The notes below the pieces were generated by a model that ran no database searches, was not told the origin of the DNA, and saw only the letters and a program-made list of their open reading frames with translations. Of a stretch of 64,000 bases of DNA, positions 54,636 to 63,047 are shown one piece after another; positions within the stretch are counted from its first letter, which is position 1, and every line of letters begins with the position of its first letter. Source of the DNA: Mesorhizobium australicum WSM2073 (GTDB taxonomy: Bacteria; Pseudomonadota; Alphaproteobacteria; Rhizobiales; Rhizobiaceae); contig NC_019973.1 of assembly GCF_000230995.2 (NCBI RefSeq), forward strand, positions 2,494,001-2,558,000, given 5' to 3'. The position numbers were made by a program, and so were the translations under genes.

Positions 54636-56183
54636 TCAGATTTCATCGACAACGGGTAAGGGGGATTGGGATAGGGAGGGAAACAGGTAGGTATCCAGCT
54701 GTGCTCCATTATTAGCGAGCAAGGCTGGTCTGCCCACGATTTTGGACGCAGGAGCAATCAGGTAATCGCGAATGACCAGGTCACCAGGGCTCATTCTGAT
54801 CAAGGTGAAAATGTCGGCCACCGACTGACGCTGAGTGTCCATAGACCAGAAGGCATACCCGTGGTCGGAAGCGCGGCAACGTGCGATTTCGATCGCAACA
54901 GTGAACTCGTCGTTGATCCGCAAGAGGTCGTTCTGTGTGTCGTAAGTCGCCTTTCCGCCAATCCTTTCGATCGCGTCCAGCAGGTCCCCTATTGCTTGCG
55001 CGCGCACCGACGCCAATCGCTCTTTCGAGGTAATAAACTGCCAGTTCTTTGGCGGCTGATATCCAACCAACTCGTAGGCCTTCAGGACGCTCCCAAAGCG
55101 ATAATGATATTGGCTAGCTGCGGGGCAATCCGCCGCAGCGTTGATGATGGAACTAGACAAGGCGCCTTCGCGCGCCAGGACCTTTTTCAGTGCAGCAAGC
55201 ATCTCTTCGTTGGTCACCCTCAGATGCGCATATAGCGCTCTGTGAATGATTTGCGCCCGATCGAACAGATTTCGGTCAACAATGGGCTCAAATACGCCTT
55301 CCGCTCGAACCCACTGTTCAGCAGGGTTGCTTACTGCCTTTGCTTTTAGCTTGCGAGAGCGCCTGTTCCAGACATTTGTGCCAATGTATTTTTCGTTGGT
55401 CAGAACTCCGCGCACAGTTTCCCGCTTCCATGGTCGACCAAGGTCCGTCAGCACGCCGCGCTTGTTCAGCAGCCTTGCCAACTCAAGCTCTGTCAGGTGT
55501 TTTTTGACGAACTGACGAAAGATCCAGCGAACCGTTGCAACCTCTTTAGGCGGTCCGGGCACCAGGATCGTTCTGTCTGTGTGCACGCTCTTTTGCTCGT
55601 GTTCGGAGAGAATGAGTTTGGGACGTCCTGAATGGTCGATCACCTGGCGTCTTAAGCCGAGTCCAGGCTTACCACCCTGTCGGAACCCCAGCCGGATCAG
55701 CCTTGCTTGGCCTATGAATGTCTTTTGCGACAGCATGCGACTGTGCTCGGCCGCCATGCTTCGTTTGATGGCCTTAAGGACATCGGATCCGATGCTGCCG
55801 TCGTTCAAGAACTGCTCGGCGCAGAATTCGATCCGCACGCCAGCCATGTGGCAACGATACTCGTAGGACGCGCTTTCATCTATGTTCTGGAAGCGTCCCC
55901 AGCGACTGACATCATAGACTACGATGGTTTCGAAGTCGGCACGCCCACTCTCCACATCGGCCAGCATTTGCTGAAGGCCGGGGCGACCGCCCAGGCTGAG
56001 ACCGCTCCGACCGGCGTCCTCGTAAGTGGCAACGATGTCGTATCCCATGATGTCAGCATAGTTGCGGATGGCATCTTTCTGGTTGTCGATCGAGTAGATC
56101 TGGTGCTCTTTCGACATGCGCAGATACTGAGCCGCGCGCACGATGCGCCTTTCAGGGAACTGGGCCGCTGCTGCTTTGTCCAT
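54636..56183 (-). CDS. Large serine recombinase
   Basis: This 515-aa recombinase has an N-terminal resolvase domain with the nucleophile Ser24 (AAQYLRMSKEH) and the conserved DVSRWGRF segment. A recombinase domain follows (NKRGVLTDLGRPWKRETVRGVLTN...YIGT is its core), then a C-terminal region without the usual coiled zinc-ribbon pattern. Large serine recombinases move phages, ICEs and transposons. It appears to be the only intact gene of its element and abuts the truncated GntR gene at its 3' end. Confidence 0.9.
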   Translation of the reverse strand: MDKAAAAQFPERRIVRAAQYLRMSKEHQIYSIDNQKDAIRNYADIMGYDIVATYEDAGRSGLSLGGRPGLQQMLADVESGRADFETIVVYDVSRWGRFQNIDESASYEYRCHMAGVRIEFCAEQFLNDGSIGSDVLKAIKRSMAAEHSRMLSQKTFIGQARLIRLGFRQGGKPGLGLRRQVIDHSGRPKLILSEHEQKSVHTDRTILVPGPPKEVATVRWIFRQFVKKHLTELELARLLNKRGVLTDLGRPWKRETVRGVLTNEKYIGTNVWNRRSRKLKAKAVSNPAEQWVRAEGVFEPIVDRNLFDRAQIIHRALYAHLRVTNEEMLAALKKVLAREGALSSSIINAAADCPAASQYHYRFGSVLKAYELVGYQPPKNWQFITSKERLASVRAQAIGDLLDAIERIGGKATYDTQNDLLRINDEFTVAIEIARCRASDHGYAFWSMDTQRQSVADIFTLIRMSPGDLVIRDYLIAPASKIVGRPALLANNGAQLDTYLFPSLSQSPLPVVDEI

Positions 56184-56299
56184 CGCCTCGCGCCATGGTA
56201 CTCGCGTCCATAGTAGAGGGCCGCGCCGCCTGCGATTTGGTTAGGGAAACCTATCCAGTTTGTGTCGAATGCGAGCCGCCGACAATACGAGATGTAGCT
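56184..56299. other. Spacer between recombinase and hicB remnant
   Basis: No gene or signal can be supported here. It probably holds the recombinase promoter and the end of its element. Confidence 0.3.
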
Positions 56300-56553
56300 G
56301 TGCGCAACTATATCGCCCTGATTCACAAGAAGCGGGGATATCGGTGTGTCGTTCCCTGACTTTCCTGGCGTTGTCACAGCGGCCAGTAGCCTGGACGAGG
56401 CGGTCGTAACCGAGGAGGCGCTTGCTTTCCAGTCGAAGGGCTCGTTCAACATGGCGAGGCCTACCGGAGCCGTCATCGATCGAGCAAGTGCTTGCCCGTG
56501 GCGATCAGGGCGCTCTCACCACAATTACAGTCCCATTGAAGATCGGCCGGTAA
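56300..56553 (+). pseudogene. HicB-type antitoxin, frameshifted
   Basis: The pieces of a HicB antitoxin appear in order but in three frames. VRNYIALIHKK begins at 56300. VSFPDFPGVVTAASSLDEA and EEALAFQ follow in the frame starting at 56346. LPEPSSIEQVLARGDQGA then runs in a third frame to a stop at 56551-56553. Two single-base changes account for this. HicB normally blocks the HicA mRNA interferase; no hicA gene is visible upstream. It is a relic of a toxin-antitoxin locus. Confidence 0.72.
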
Positions 56554-56723
56554 CGCCCGCGCATCTTTGCGATTCGGACACCACGGTCTTCACGGTCGAG
56601 AAACCTTGATTCACTTCGTGAGAAGTCACGCCGCCGTTCCGCCGCAATGCGCCAGCACCTGGGCGAAAGCGCCCCTGTTTTCAGTCTATTGTCAGTTCCC
56701 GGGGCTTCAGAGGAGTTCTCGTG

Positions 56724-57041
56724 ATGATCATCAAGAAGGCCATCCTGGCAGTGCTTATCATCGCAGCCCTTGCCGGCTGCGAAACGCAGACCGAGGGCCA
56801 GCAACGGGCCACCACCGGCGCGCTCGTCGGCGGCGCTGGCGGCGCGCTGCTTGGCCAGGCGATCGGCGGCAACACCAAGAGCACCGTGATCGGCGCCGCC
56901 AGCGGCGCCTTGCTCGGCGCCGTCGTTGGCTCGGCCACCACCCCGCAACGCCGCGAAGATCAGCAATGCCGCTACCAGGATCGCTACGGCCGCATCTATA
57001 TCGCGCCCTGCGACGACCGGTATTACAATGGCAATTATTGA
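56724..57041 (+). CDS. Glycine-zipper lipoprotein
   Basis: This 105-aa protein has a lipoprotein signal (AVLIIAALAGC, lipobox LAGC). The mature part is a glycine-zipper region (GALVGGAGGALLGQAIGG...AASGALLGAVVGSA) and an aromatic C-terminal tail with two cysteines (CRYQDRYGRIYIAPCDDRYY). A GTG at 56721 directly before the ATG is an alternative start; AGGAG fits either. Such proteins sit in the outer membrane or periplasm and their role is mostly unknown; YMGG/Rick17-type surface proteins are similar. Confidence 0.85.
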   Translation: MIIKKAILAVLIIAALAGCETQTEGQQRATTGALVGGAGGALLGQAIGGNTKSTVIGAASGALLGAVVGSATTPQRREDQQCRYQDRYGRIYIAPCDDRYYNGNY

Positions 57042-57219
57042 TTAGCTTCCGACTGAGGGAGCCGGCGCGCAATGCCGGCTCTCACGCCGTCATTCTTCTG
57101 TACGGTATGCCTGATACGACACTCTGAGGTGGCTGCATGGATTCTCTAATCGCTGGAAGCGGTAAGTCCGCTGTCGGCCCCGTTCCAGCCCTCAAGGGTC
57201 CGGCCGGTAAGAGCGCCCG

Positions 57220-57750
57220 CTAGGCGTGCAGTTGTGCCGCGTCGCGTTCGCGCACCGACAGTGGACCGTTCCGCATCCAGGTCGCTACCGGCACCACGAG
57301 TTCGCCGATGTCATGGATGCAGCCCGACCAGCGCAGCGCTCGGATGTCAGGAATAGGCAGCCCGACCGCCGTCCCCGCGCCCTCGGCCAGCTCCGCAACC
57401 ATCCGCGAATGGCCATGCGTGAACGGCATTCGCATGTCGATCATGTCGAGTGCAAGAACAGCGACGACGGCGCTCAAAAGGTACAGGCTCACACTCTTGG
57501 CCAACAATTGGCTCACGAACAGGGTCACCAAGGCGCTGAACGAAAGCCGCAGCGCTGTCCGTGCTGCCTGCAACATCAGGTTTGAACGCAAACCCGGTGT
57601 GGCGAATGCTCTGGCGGTGAGTAGTGTTTCTGGACCACAGGGCAGGAGCAGACGCTCGGCTGTGACTGGGAGGCGAACACCGGAAGATCGCTGGAGCGCA
57701 ATTTTCTGGTCTCGGCTATCGTCGCGGTGATTCAAAAGAGCTTTGAACAT
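57220..57750 (-). pseudogene. Truncated HD-GYP-like phosphodiesterase
   Basis: The 176-codon frame contains two hydrophobic helices (LRLSFSALVTLFVS and LYLLSAVVAVLALDM) and then the start of an HD-GYP domain: THGHSRMVAELAEGAGTAVG and the HD pair in CIHDIGELVVP. It stops at 57220 right after DAAQLHA, where the family continues with the GYP half. It is thus about half a domain, unlikely to hydrolyse c-di-GMP. The N-terminus is also unlike the family. A perfect FixK/FNR-type box lies just upstream at 57784-57797. Confidence 0.65.
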
Positions 57751-57783
57751 CAGAAATCATCTCATTGCCAAACAATCTTGACC

Positions 57784-57797
57784 TTGATGCACGTCAA
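57784..57797. promoter_or_regulatory. FixK/FNR-type box
   Basis: TTGATGCACGTCAA fits TTGAY-N4-RTCAA perfectly. It lies 34 bp before the HD-GYP remnant on the minus strand and downstream of hemA, so its target is the truncated gene. Confidence 0.7.
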
Positions 57798-57856
57798 GCT
57801 CCGAGTGCGCCTTTGGCCAGCGCATTCTCGTGCTGACAGGCATCGACAGCGGATCC

Positions 57857-59134
57857 TCAGCCGCCTGACTGCTGCACCAGCAGTGGAATGATACGGTCGC
57901 TCTTGGCCACTGAAGGCCGTCCCGCCGAACCGTAGGGGATGCCGAGCGCGTCCCAGGTTTCGACCAGCGCGTCCTGCAGTTCGGCGATCAGCGCATCGGA
58001 ATGGAACGGCGTCGGCGTGATGCGCAGCCGTTCGGTACCGCGTGGCACCGTCGGGTAGTTGATCGGCTGGATGTAGATGCCGTGGACGCCGAGCAGGCGG
58101 TCGCTCGCCATCTTGCAGAGTTCAGGATCGCCAACCAGCACCGGCACGATATGTGTCGGCGATTCCATCACCGGCAGACCGGCCGCCGACAGGATCTGCT
58201 TGGTTCGGCTCGCCTGCTGCTGCTGGGCGTCGCGCTCGGCCTGCGAGCGCTTCAGGTGACGGATCGAGGTGGTGGCGGCCGCGGCGATCGCCGGCGGCAG
58301 CGCGGTGGTGAAGATGAAGCCCGGCGCGTAGGAGCGCACCGCGTCGATGACGGCGCTGGTGCCGGTAATGTAGCCGCCCAGCGTGCCGAACGCCTTGGCC
58401 AGCGTGCCTTCGATGATGTCGATGCGGTCGGCCAGGCCTTCGCGCTCGGTGATGCCGCCGCCGCGCGGTCCGTACATGCCGACGGCGTGGACCTCGTCGA
58501 TATAGGTCATGGCGTTGTAGCGTTCGGCAAGTTCGACGATCTCCTTGATCGGCGCGATGTCGCCATCCATCGAATAGACGCTTTCGAAGACGATCAGCTT
58601 GGCGCGTTCGCGCCCCGCGGTCTGCAGCAGGCTTTCCAGATGCGCGACGTCATTGTGGCGGAAGATCTTTTTCTCGGCGCCCGAGCGCCGCACGCCTTCG
58701 ATCATCGAGGCATGGTTCAGTTCGTCCGAGATGATCAGGCAATTGGGCAAAAGCCGCGCTATGGTCGAGATCGAGGCTTCGTTGGAGACGAAACCGGAGG
58801 TGAAGACGAGTGCCGCCTCCTTGCCATGCAGGTCGGCAAGCTCATGCTCGAGCTCGACCAGCGGGTTGGACGTGCCGGAGATGTTGCGGGTGCCACCGGC
58901 GCCCGAACCCATCTTGCCGGCCGCATTCTGGAACGCGGCGATCACGTCAGGATGCTGGCCCATGCCGAGATAGTCGTTGGAGCACCAGACGGTGATTTCC
59001 TCGGCGCGGCCGTTGGAACGCCAGACGGCGCGCGGAAACTTGCCCGCGATACGCTCCAGGTCGGCGAAGACGCGGTAGCGACGCTCGGCATGGAGCTGAT
59101 CGATCGCTTCCTCGAAAAACCGCTGATAGTTCAT
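57857..59134 (-). CDS. hemA: 5-Aminolevulinate synthase
   Basis: This 425-aa PLP enzyme condenses glycine and succinyl-CoA to 5-aminolevulinate, the first step of heme synthesis by the C4 pathway used in alphaproteobacteria. Conserved parts are [34 protein letters not shown] and the PLP lysine Lys247 in [12 protein letters not shown]. The ATG at 59134 is chosen over the TTG just before it. A perfect FixK box (59203-59216) lies 69 bp upstream, indicating induction at low oxygen together with the fix genes. Confidence 0.97.
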   Translation of the reverse strand: MNYQRFFEEAIDQLHAERRYRVFADLERIAGKFPRAVWRSNGRAEEITVWCSNDYLGMGQHPDVIAAFQNAAGKMGSGAGGTRNISGTSNPLVELEHELADLHGKEAALVFTSGFVSNEASISTIARLLPNCLIISDELNHASMIEGVRRSGAEKKIFRHNDVAHLESLLQTAGRERAKLIVFESVYSMDGDIAPIKEIVELAERYNAMTYIDEVHAVGMYGPRGGGITEREGLADRIDIIEGTLAKAFGTLGGYITGTSAVIDAVRSYAPGFIFTTALPPAIAAAATTSIRHLKRSQAERDAQQQQASRTKQILSAAGLPVMESPTHIVPVLVGDPELCKMASDRLLGVHGIYIQPINYPTVPRGTERLRITPTPFHSDALIAELQDALVETWDALGIPYGSAGRPSVAKSDRIIPLLVQQSGG

Positions 59135-59202
59135 CAATCGCCCCTGGCTGCAAGTCTTCGGCTGGTCCGCGCAACAAATGAGACGACGCTTCCGGCGTCG
59201 CT

Positions 59203-59216
59203 TTGATTTCGATCAA
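59203..59216. promoter_or_regulatory. FixK/FNR-type box upstream of hemA
   Basis: TTGATTTCGATCAA matches TTGAT-N4-ATCAA exactly. It lies between hemA and fixK, 69 bp before the hemA ATG. Control of heme synthesis by FixK/FnrN is established in rhizobia. Confidence 0.82.
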
Positions 59217-59261
59217 GGCAGCGCCGTACCTACGCAATCGAAAGATTGGCCGAGACGGACG

Positions 59262-59909
59262 TCATTCGCTGATGTTGCGCAGGGTGTCATGTTTGACGAT
59301 CTCGACGTTGCGCAGGCCGTGCAGCCGGATCATGCCCTTGTCCTTCAATTTGGTGAACACGCGCGATACGGTCTCGATCGTGAGGCCAAGATAGTCGCCA
59401 ATGTCCAACCTCGACATCGGCAGTTCGACCGGGTCCAAGCCGCCTTGACGCTCTGCCATATCCAAGAGGAATGCCGCGACACGCTCGACGGCGGTCTGGC
59501 GGCCAAGGACGAGGAGGTGTTCCTGTGCCCGCGTCAGCCCCTTCAGGGCAAGCGGCAGCAACTGACGTGATACGTCCGCATCAGCCGCAAGCCGAATAGC
59601 GCGGACGCCCGTCGCGTTGATGGCTTCAGCGAAGAAATGATGCGTCGAGTCCGCCTCGAAACCGAACGTCTCGCCGGCAAGATGGAAGGCGCTGATTTGC
59701 CTGCGACCGTCGGAAAGCAGGCGATAGACACGGACCGCGCCGAATTCGATCTGGTAGAAGGCGCCAGCCTTCTCGCCCTGGGCATAGATTTCCGAACCCG
59801 CGGGATAAAAGCTGATCGGCTGCGGTGCGGCGCCGTCGAGTGCCCCAGGCACGCCGACTTGAGCGGATTGTGAAGGCAGTGCGATTCGGGATGAGGTGTA
59901 GGCGTGCAT
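59262..59909 (-). CDS. fixK: Crp/Fnr-family regulator FixK
   Basis: This 215-aa protein has a cyclic-nucleotide-binding-type N-terminal fold (AGSEIYAQGEKAGAFYQIEFGAVRVYRLL) and a helix-turn-helix with the FNR-type recognition helix TIETVSRVF (E..SR). It contains no cysteine at all, so it cannot carry the oxygen-sensing iron-sulfur cluster of FNR/FnrN and fits FixK. In rhizobia FixK is switched on by FixLJ and activates microaerobic genes. Several matching boxes are in the same region. The start at 59909 has upstream AACACAGCC without a strong ribosome-binding site. Confidence 0.9.
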   Translation of the reverse strand: MHAYTSSRIALPSQSAQVGVPGALDGAAPQPISFYPAGSEIYAQGEKAGAFYQIEFGAVRVYRLLSDGRRQISAFHLAGETFGFEADSTHHFFAEAINATGVRAIRLAADADVSRQLLPLALKGLTRAQEHLLVLGRQTAVERVAAFLLDMAERQGGLDPVELPMSRLDIGDYLGLTIETVSRVFTKLKDKGMIRLHGLRNVEIVKHDTLRNISE

Positions 59910-60082
59910 GGCTGTGTTCCCCGGTTACTCCGTGACACAGCAATCGCGCGAATTCCTCTGCTGCGAAATTCGGTTATGTCCCTACGGGGAACTACCTAAT
60001 CCGCCTTGGCCGCGCTGCCACTCGAGGCCAGCAAGCGATTGTGAATCTCGTCAGCACGGGTCGCGCCTGTCGATCGAAGTTC

Positions 60083-60096
60083 TTGACTTATCGCAA
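60083..60096. promoter_or_regulatory. FixK-type box upstream of the Usp gene
   Basis: TTGACTTATCGCAA fits the looser FixK2 consensus TTG(A/C)-N6-(T/G)CAA. It is 71 bp before the ATG at 60167, suitable for an FNR-class activated promoter with a short leader. Confidence 0.5.
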
Positions 60097-60166
60097 TGAA
60101 GGAAGCGCGTCGTTCCGCTACCCGTTGTTCTCGACGATTGGACGACAACGAATGGGAGCGGCCATC

Positions 60167-60994
60167 ATGCCTTTCAAAACGATATTGGCCGTCACGGGAA
60201 CCGACTTGGGGAACAGCGACATCAAGCTCGCCGCCGGCCTCTGTGAGCAGATAGGCGCGCATCTTTCCGTGCTTATTGCAGGCCTTGCCCCTTCCTTGCC
60301 ACTTTTGGGCGTCGATGTGGTTTCCGATATCTGGCTACAAGAGCGGGATCGCGATATCGAGCGCTTGCAGGCTAGGGCCGCGGCAGTGTCGAAGCTGCTT
60401 TGCGATAGCTCACTCTCCATCGACATTGCCAGTGAGTTTTCCGAACATGTGTGGGCCAACGAAGCGATCGGCCGGCGCGCCCGTTATGCAGATCTGGCTG
60501 TGTTCGGCCCTGCTATGCTGGCCGGCCAAGCCTTGAGGGAGAAGGCCCTCGAAGGGCTTCTATTCTCTTCATGTACGCCATTGCTGCTTGTGCCGGCAGG
60601 CTCAACCCCCACCTTGAGGCCCAAGCGGGTCCTGATCGGCTGGGACGCGGGGGTCGAGGCTTCACGCGCCGCCAGGGCATCACTCGAATTGCTGAGGGGC
60701 GCGCAAGAAGTGCATGTGGTGTTGATTGATCCAGTCGAAAAAGATCAGGGGGCGGAACCAGGTGCTGATGTTGCTGCCTACCTTTCCCGAAACGGTGTGA
60801 GGGTTACGGTCGACCGCCTGCCTTCTCTTGGCCTTCCCATTGCAGAAGTGTTGAGCCAACACGCAATCGACAGGTCTGCCGATATTTTGGTTGCCGGTGC
60901 CTATGGTCATTCGAGGGCGCGCGAGCGCATGTTCGGTGGCGTCACCAAGTCATTGCTTGAAAACCCTCAGCTCCCCATCCTGATGGCCCATTAG
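60167..60994 (+). CDS. Universal stress protein, two Usp domains
   Basis: This 275-aa protein has tandem Usp folds. The second contains the ATP-binding-like GAYGHSRARERMFGGVTKSLL; the first has the related KALEGLLFSSCTPLLLVPAG. The ATG at 60167 follows GGGAG; one at 60152 is in frame. Usp proteins help survival in hypoxia and starvation, and rhizobial homologues are often under FixK control. The position divergent from fixK with a FixK-type box in between fits this. Confidence 0.9.
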   Translation: MPFKTILAVTGTDLGNSDIKLAAGLCEQIGAHLSVLIAGLAPSLPLLGVDVVSDIWLQERDRDIERLQARAAAVSKLLCDSSLSIDIASEFSEHVWANEAIGRRARYADLAVFGPAMLAGQALREKALEGLLFSSCTPLLLVPAGSTPTLRPKRVLIGWDAGVEASRAARASLELLRGAQEVHVVLIDPVEKDQGAEPGADVAAYLSRNGVRVTVDRLPSLGLPIAEVLSQHAIDRSADILVAGAYGHSRARERMFGGVTKSLLENPQLPILMAH

Positions 60995-61012
60995 AGGTAT
61001 TGGGAATCGATA

Positions 61013-61039
61013 GGGCCGGCGCATGCGCCGGCCCCTTTT
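61013..61039 (+). terminator. Terminator of the Usp gene
   Basis: GGGCCGGCG and CGCCGGCCC (61013-61034) form a 9-bp perfect stem around CATG, followed by CTTTTC. It lies 19 bp after the Usp stop and before the convergent fusion gene. Confidence 0.85.
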
Positions 61040-61068
61040 CCGATTTGCCCGTTCGCAGGACGCCGTGA

Positions 61069-61992
61069 TTAATCCAAGGCCTCCCGACCGGACACTTCCT
61101 GCACAACTATCCTGAAGAAGACGTGAGGTACGTTGTCCGATACCGGTGGTGTGACTGGCTTCAGCGCGCCAGGCTCCCACCAGTGAGTGTGCTTGCTCAA
61201 GACTTCCCACGCATGGTCACGCTCCAGCTTGTGGCCGATGCGGTCCGGCAGCTCTTCGAAATGACCCTCGACGATCACGCTTTTCCATTTTCTTCCCTCG
61301 CCATGCTCGCCCACTTGAACGGAAACCTGCGGGTTCGCGCGCATGTAGTCGATCTTCCTTCCAGGCATGGAAAATGCATAGAGATGGTTGTCGGCATGCG
61401 CGTAGTAGATCGGAACGACGTAGGGCTTTCCGTCCTTCGCGCAAGCCAGATGGGCCACCCGGTTGGTCGCCAGCAACTTCGTACACTCCAGGGCCGAAAG
61501 CGTTCGAACGAGCATCGTTGTATTCTCCTGCCTTTGTTGATCGGCCGAACATCGGCCAGTTCCCGGCCAAAGTTGACGGAGGGACTTCTTCAACGAGTTC
61601 CTCACCTGGACGATCTCGCCATGCGAGATGTGGCTTTCGAGTAGCGCGAAGACGGCGTTGATGGCGATGTCGAAATCGACCTCGTCATCATAGCCAAAGC
61701 TGGCTCTGATACCGGTGATGAAGTCACGCTTCTTCCGTTGGCCCGCAGGCGCCGCAGACGGCTTCCAGCCGTCAAAATAGACGCCGCGGACCAAAACCGG
61801 CAACTGTGCCGAGAGGTCGGCCATTTCTGCTGGCGGCAACCAGTCCCGCAAACCGTGCAGAACGGATCGCATGAGGCGATAGGCACTTGGTTCGCTCCAA
61901 CTGAGATCCCTGGCGAGTTCTTTGACCCAATGCTCCGCCTGATGCGATGCGTGGCTAAATCCGCCAAAGGAAGTGTGGGACATATGCGTCAT
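61069..61992 (-). CDS. DUF2267-PPOX fusion protein
   Basis: This 307-aa protein has an N-terminal DUF2267 domain (residues ~1-150, HQAEHWVKELARDLSWSEPS...VRGVYFDGWKP) and a C-terminal pyridoxamine-oxidase-type FMN-binding domain (residues ~160-260, RVAHLACAKDGKPYVVPIYY). Between them, in frame, is a strong internal ribosome-binding site (GGCAGGAGAATACAACG) before an ATG at codon 160 or so, starting MLVRTLSALE. The two halves are usually separate genes in my experience of these families. The ATG at 61992 follows AGGAG. A FixK-type box is upstream at 62049-62062. Confidence 0.82.
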   Translation of the reverse strand: MTHMSHTSFGGFSHASHQAEHWVKELARDLSWSEPSAYRLMRSVLHGLRDWLPPAEMADLSAQLPVLVRGVYFDGWKPSAAPAGQRKKRDFITGIRASFGYDDEVDFDIAINAVFALLESHISHGEIVQVRNSLKKSLRQLWPGTGRCSADQQRQENTTMLVRTLSALECTKLLATNRVAHLACAKDGKPYVVPIYYAHADNHLYAFSMPGRKIDYMRANPQVSVQVGEHGEGRKWKSVIVEGHFEELPDRIGHKLERDHAWEVLSKHTHWWEPGALKPVTPPVSDNVPHVFFRIVVQEVSGREALD

Positions 61993-62048
61993 CGCGAATG
62001 CTCCTTGAAGGTTTCTGGCCAGTGTCCATTTTTTGCGCCATATGCGCA

Positions 62049-62062
62049 TTGCGTTGGATCAA
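62049..62062. promoter_or_regulatory. FixK-type box upstream of DUF2267-PPOX gene
   Basis: TTGCGTTGGATCAA fits TTG(A/C)-N6-(T/G)CAA. It lies 57 bp before the ATG at 61992 on the minus strand, a suitable place for activation of the fusion gene. Confidence 0.5.
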
Positions 62063-62169
62063 ATCGTGTTGGCCGCACGGCGCTGTCGTATCGAAGCCAG
62101 CCGATGACGGTGACAGGCTTCGCTTCAGCCACGCACGTGGTGACAAGAGCCTGACGGCAGTTCGCAAAA

Positions 62170-62183
62170 ATGATTCAGATCAA
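62170..62183. promoter_or_regulatory. FixK/FNR-type box, one mismatch
   Basis: ATGATTCAGATCAA differs from TTGAT-N4-ATCAA at the first base. Its centre is about 41.5 bases before the ATG of the small gene at 62218, the classical FNR class II distance, which would give an almost leaderless transcript. Confidence 0.45.
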
Positions 62184-62217
62184 GGCAGCGGTCGGCGAGC
62201 GCACAGATCATAAGAAG

Positions 62218-62436
62218 ATGTGGAAGCCGATCCAAAGCGCTCCGTTTGATCGCGAGCTTGAACTGGCCGTCTTGGACGAAGAGGGCGAGCACGCGCTTGT
62301 CTTCCCGTGCAAGAAGGCGCTTAGCGGCTGGCAGAATGCCACCAGCGGTGTGCGTGTCGAAATCCGGCCGACGCATTGGCGTGACTGGCCGCGAGCAGAC
62401 AGGACGATTATGAACCAGGGCGAAAGCCGACCCTAG
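62218..62436 (+). CDS. Small conserved protein (72 aa)
   Basis: The protein starts MWKPIQSAPFDRELELAVL and contains EGEHALVFPCKKALSGW and RPTHWRDW; this pattern is recurrent in small rhizobial proteins. The ATG at 62218 is preferred over in-frame sequence from 62170, which overlaps a FixK-type box. It is soluble, with no recognised domain or function. It ends 4 bp inside the convergent fixJ stop region. Confidence 0.7.
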   Translation: MWKPIQSAPFDRELELAVLDEEGEHALVFPCKKALSGWQNATSGVRVEIRPTHWRDWPRADRTIMNQGESRP

Positions 62437-63047
62437 CTTTTCGATTCGATTATCAAAGCCATGCGCACCAGATGCGAAAGACTGCCGGCGCCCATTTTGC
62501 TCATGACGTTGGCGCGATGAATTTCAACCGTGCGCGGACTGATGCCCAGATCATAGGCGATGGTCTTGTTCGGCATGCCTGATAAGAGCCCCTCGAGAAC
62601 CTGCCGTTCGCGTTCTGATAAGGTCGACAGACGTCGTTGGATATCAGCAGATTGAGGATGGGTCGCATTCACCTGACTGCGATTATCCAACGCTGAGCGG
62701 ATCGCCTCGATCAGCACCTCGTCGTCGAAGGGTTTTTCGATGAAATCGGCAGCGCCTTCCTTCATCGCCTGCACAGCGAGCGCCACATCGGCATGCCCCG
62801 TCATAATGATGACGGGAAGTTTATAACCGCGGGTTTTGAGTTCCCGCAACAGCTCGATCCCATCGATGCCAGGCATGCGCACATCGGATACGATGCAGCC
62901 GTCCAGATTGTCCGTGACCGCAGACAAGAACGCCGTGGCGGATTCGTGCAGCCGTACCGCGAAATCCGCTGTCGCCAACAGGAAACCGAGCGACTTGCGG
63001 ACATCCACGTCATCGTCGACCACATGCACGAGATTAATGGCGGCCAT
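62433..63047 (-). CDS. fixJ: Two-component response regulator FixJ
   Basis: This 204-aa protein has a receiver domain with DDD (residues 11-13), phosphoacceptor Asp55 (IVSDVRMPG), Thr in MTGHAD and Lys in EKPF. A LuxR-type helix-turn-helix follows ([36 protein letters not shown]). Phosphorylated by FixL at low oxygen, it activates fixK and nif/fix expression. The ATG at 63047 overlaps the fixL 3' end by 14 bp, so the pair is co-translated. Confidence 0.96.
   Translation of the reverse strand: MAAINLVHVVDDDVDVRKSLGFLLATADFAVRLHESATAFLSAVTDNLDGCIVSDVRMPGIDGIELLRELKTRGYKLPVIIMTGHADVALAVQAMKEGAADFIEKPFDDEVLIEAIRSALDNRSQVNATHPQSADIQRRLSTLSERERQVLEGLLSGMPNKTIAYDLGISPRTVEIHRANVMSKMGAGSLSHLVRMALIIESKS

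Noticed and set aside
20561..56700. A second copy of the tRNA-His 3' end as attR of the integrase
   Set aside because: Reading through the window I found no convincing repeat of CCCAGCCAACGG; the far end may be outside or lost.
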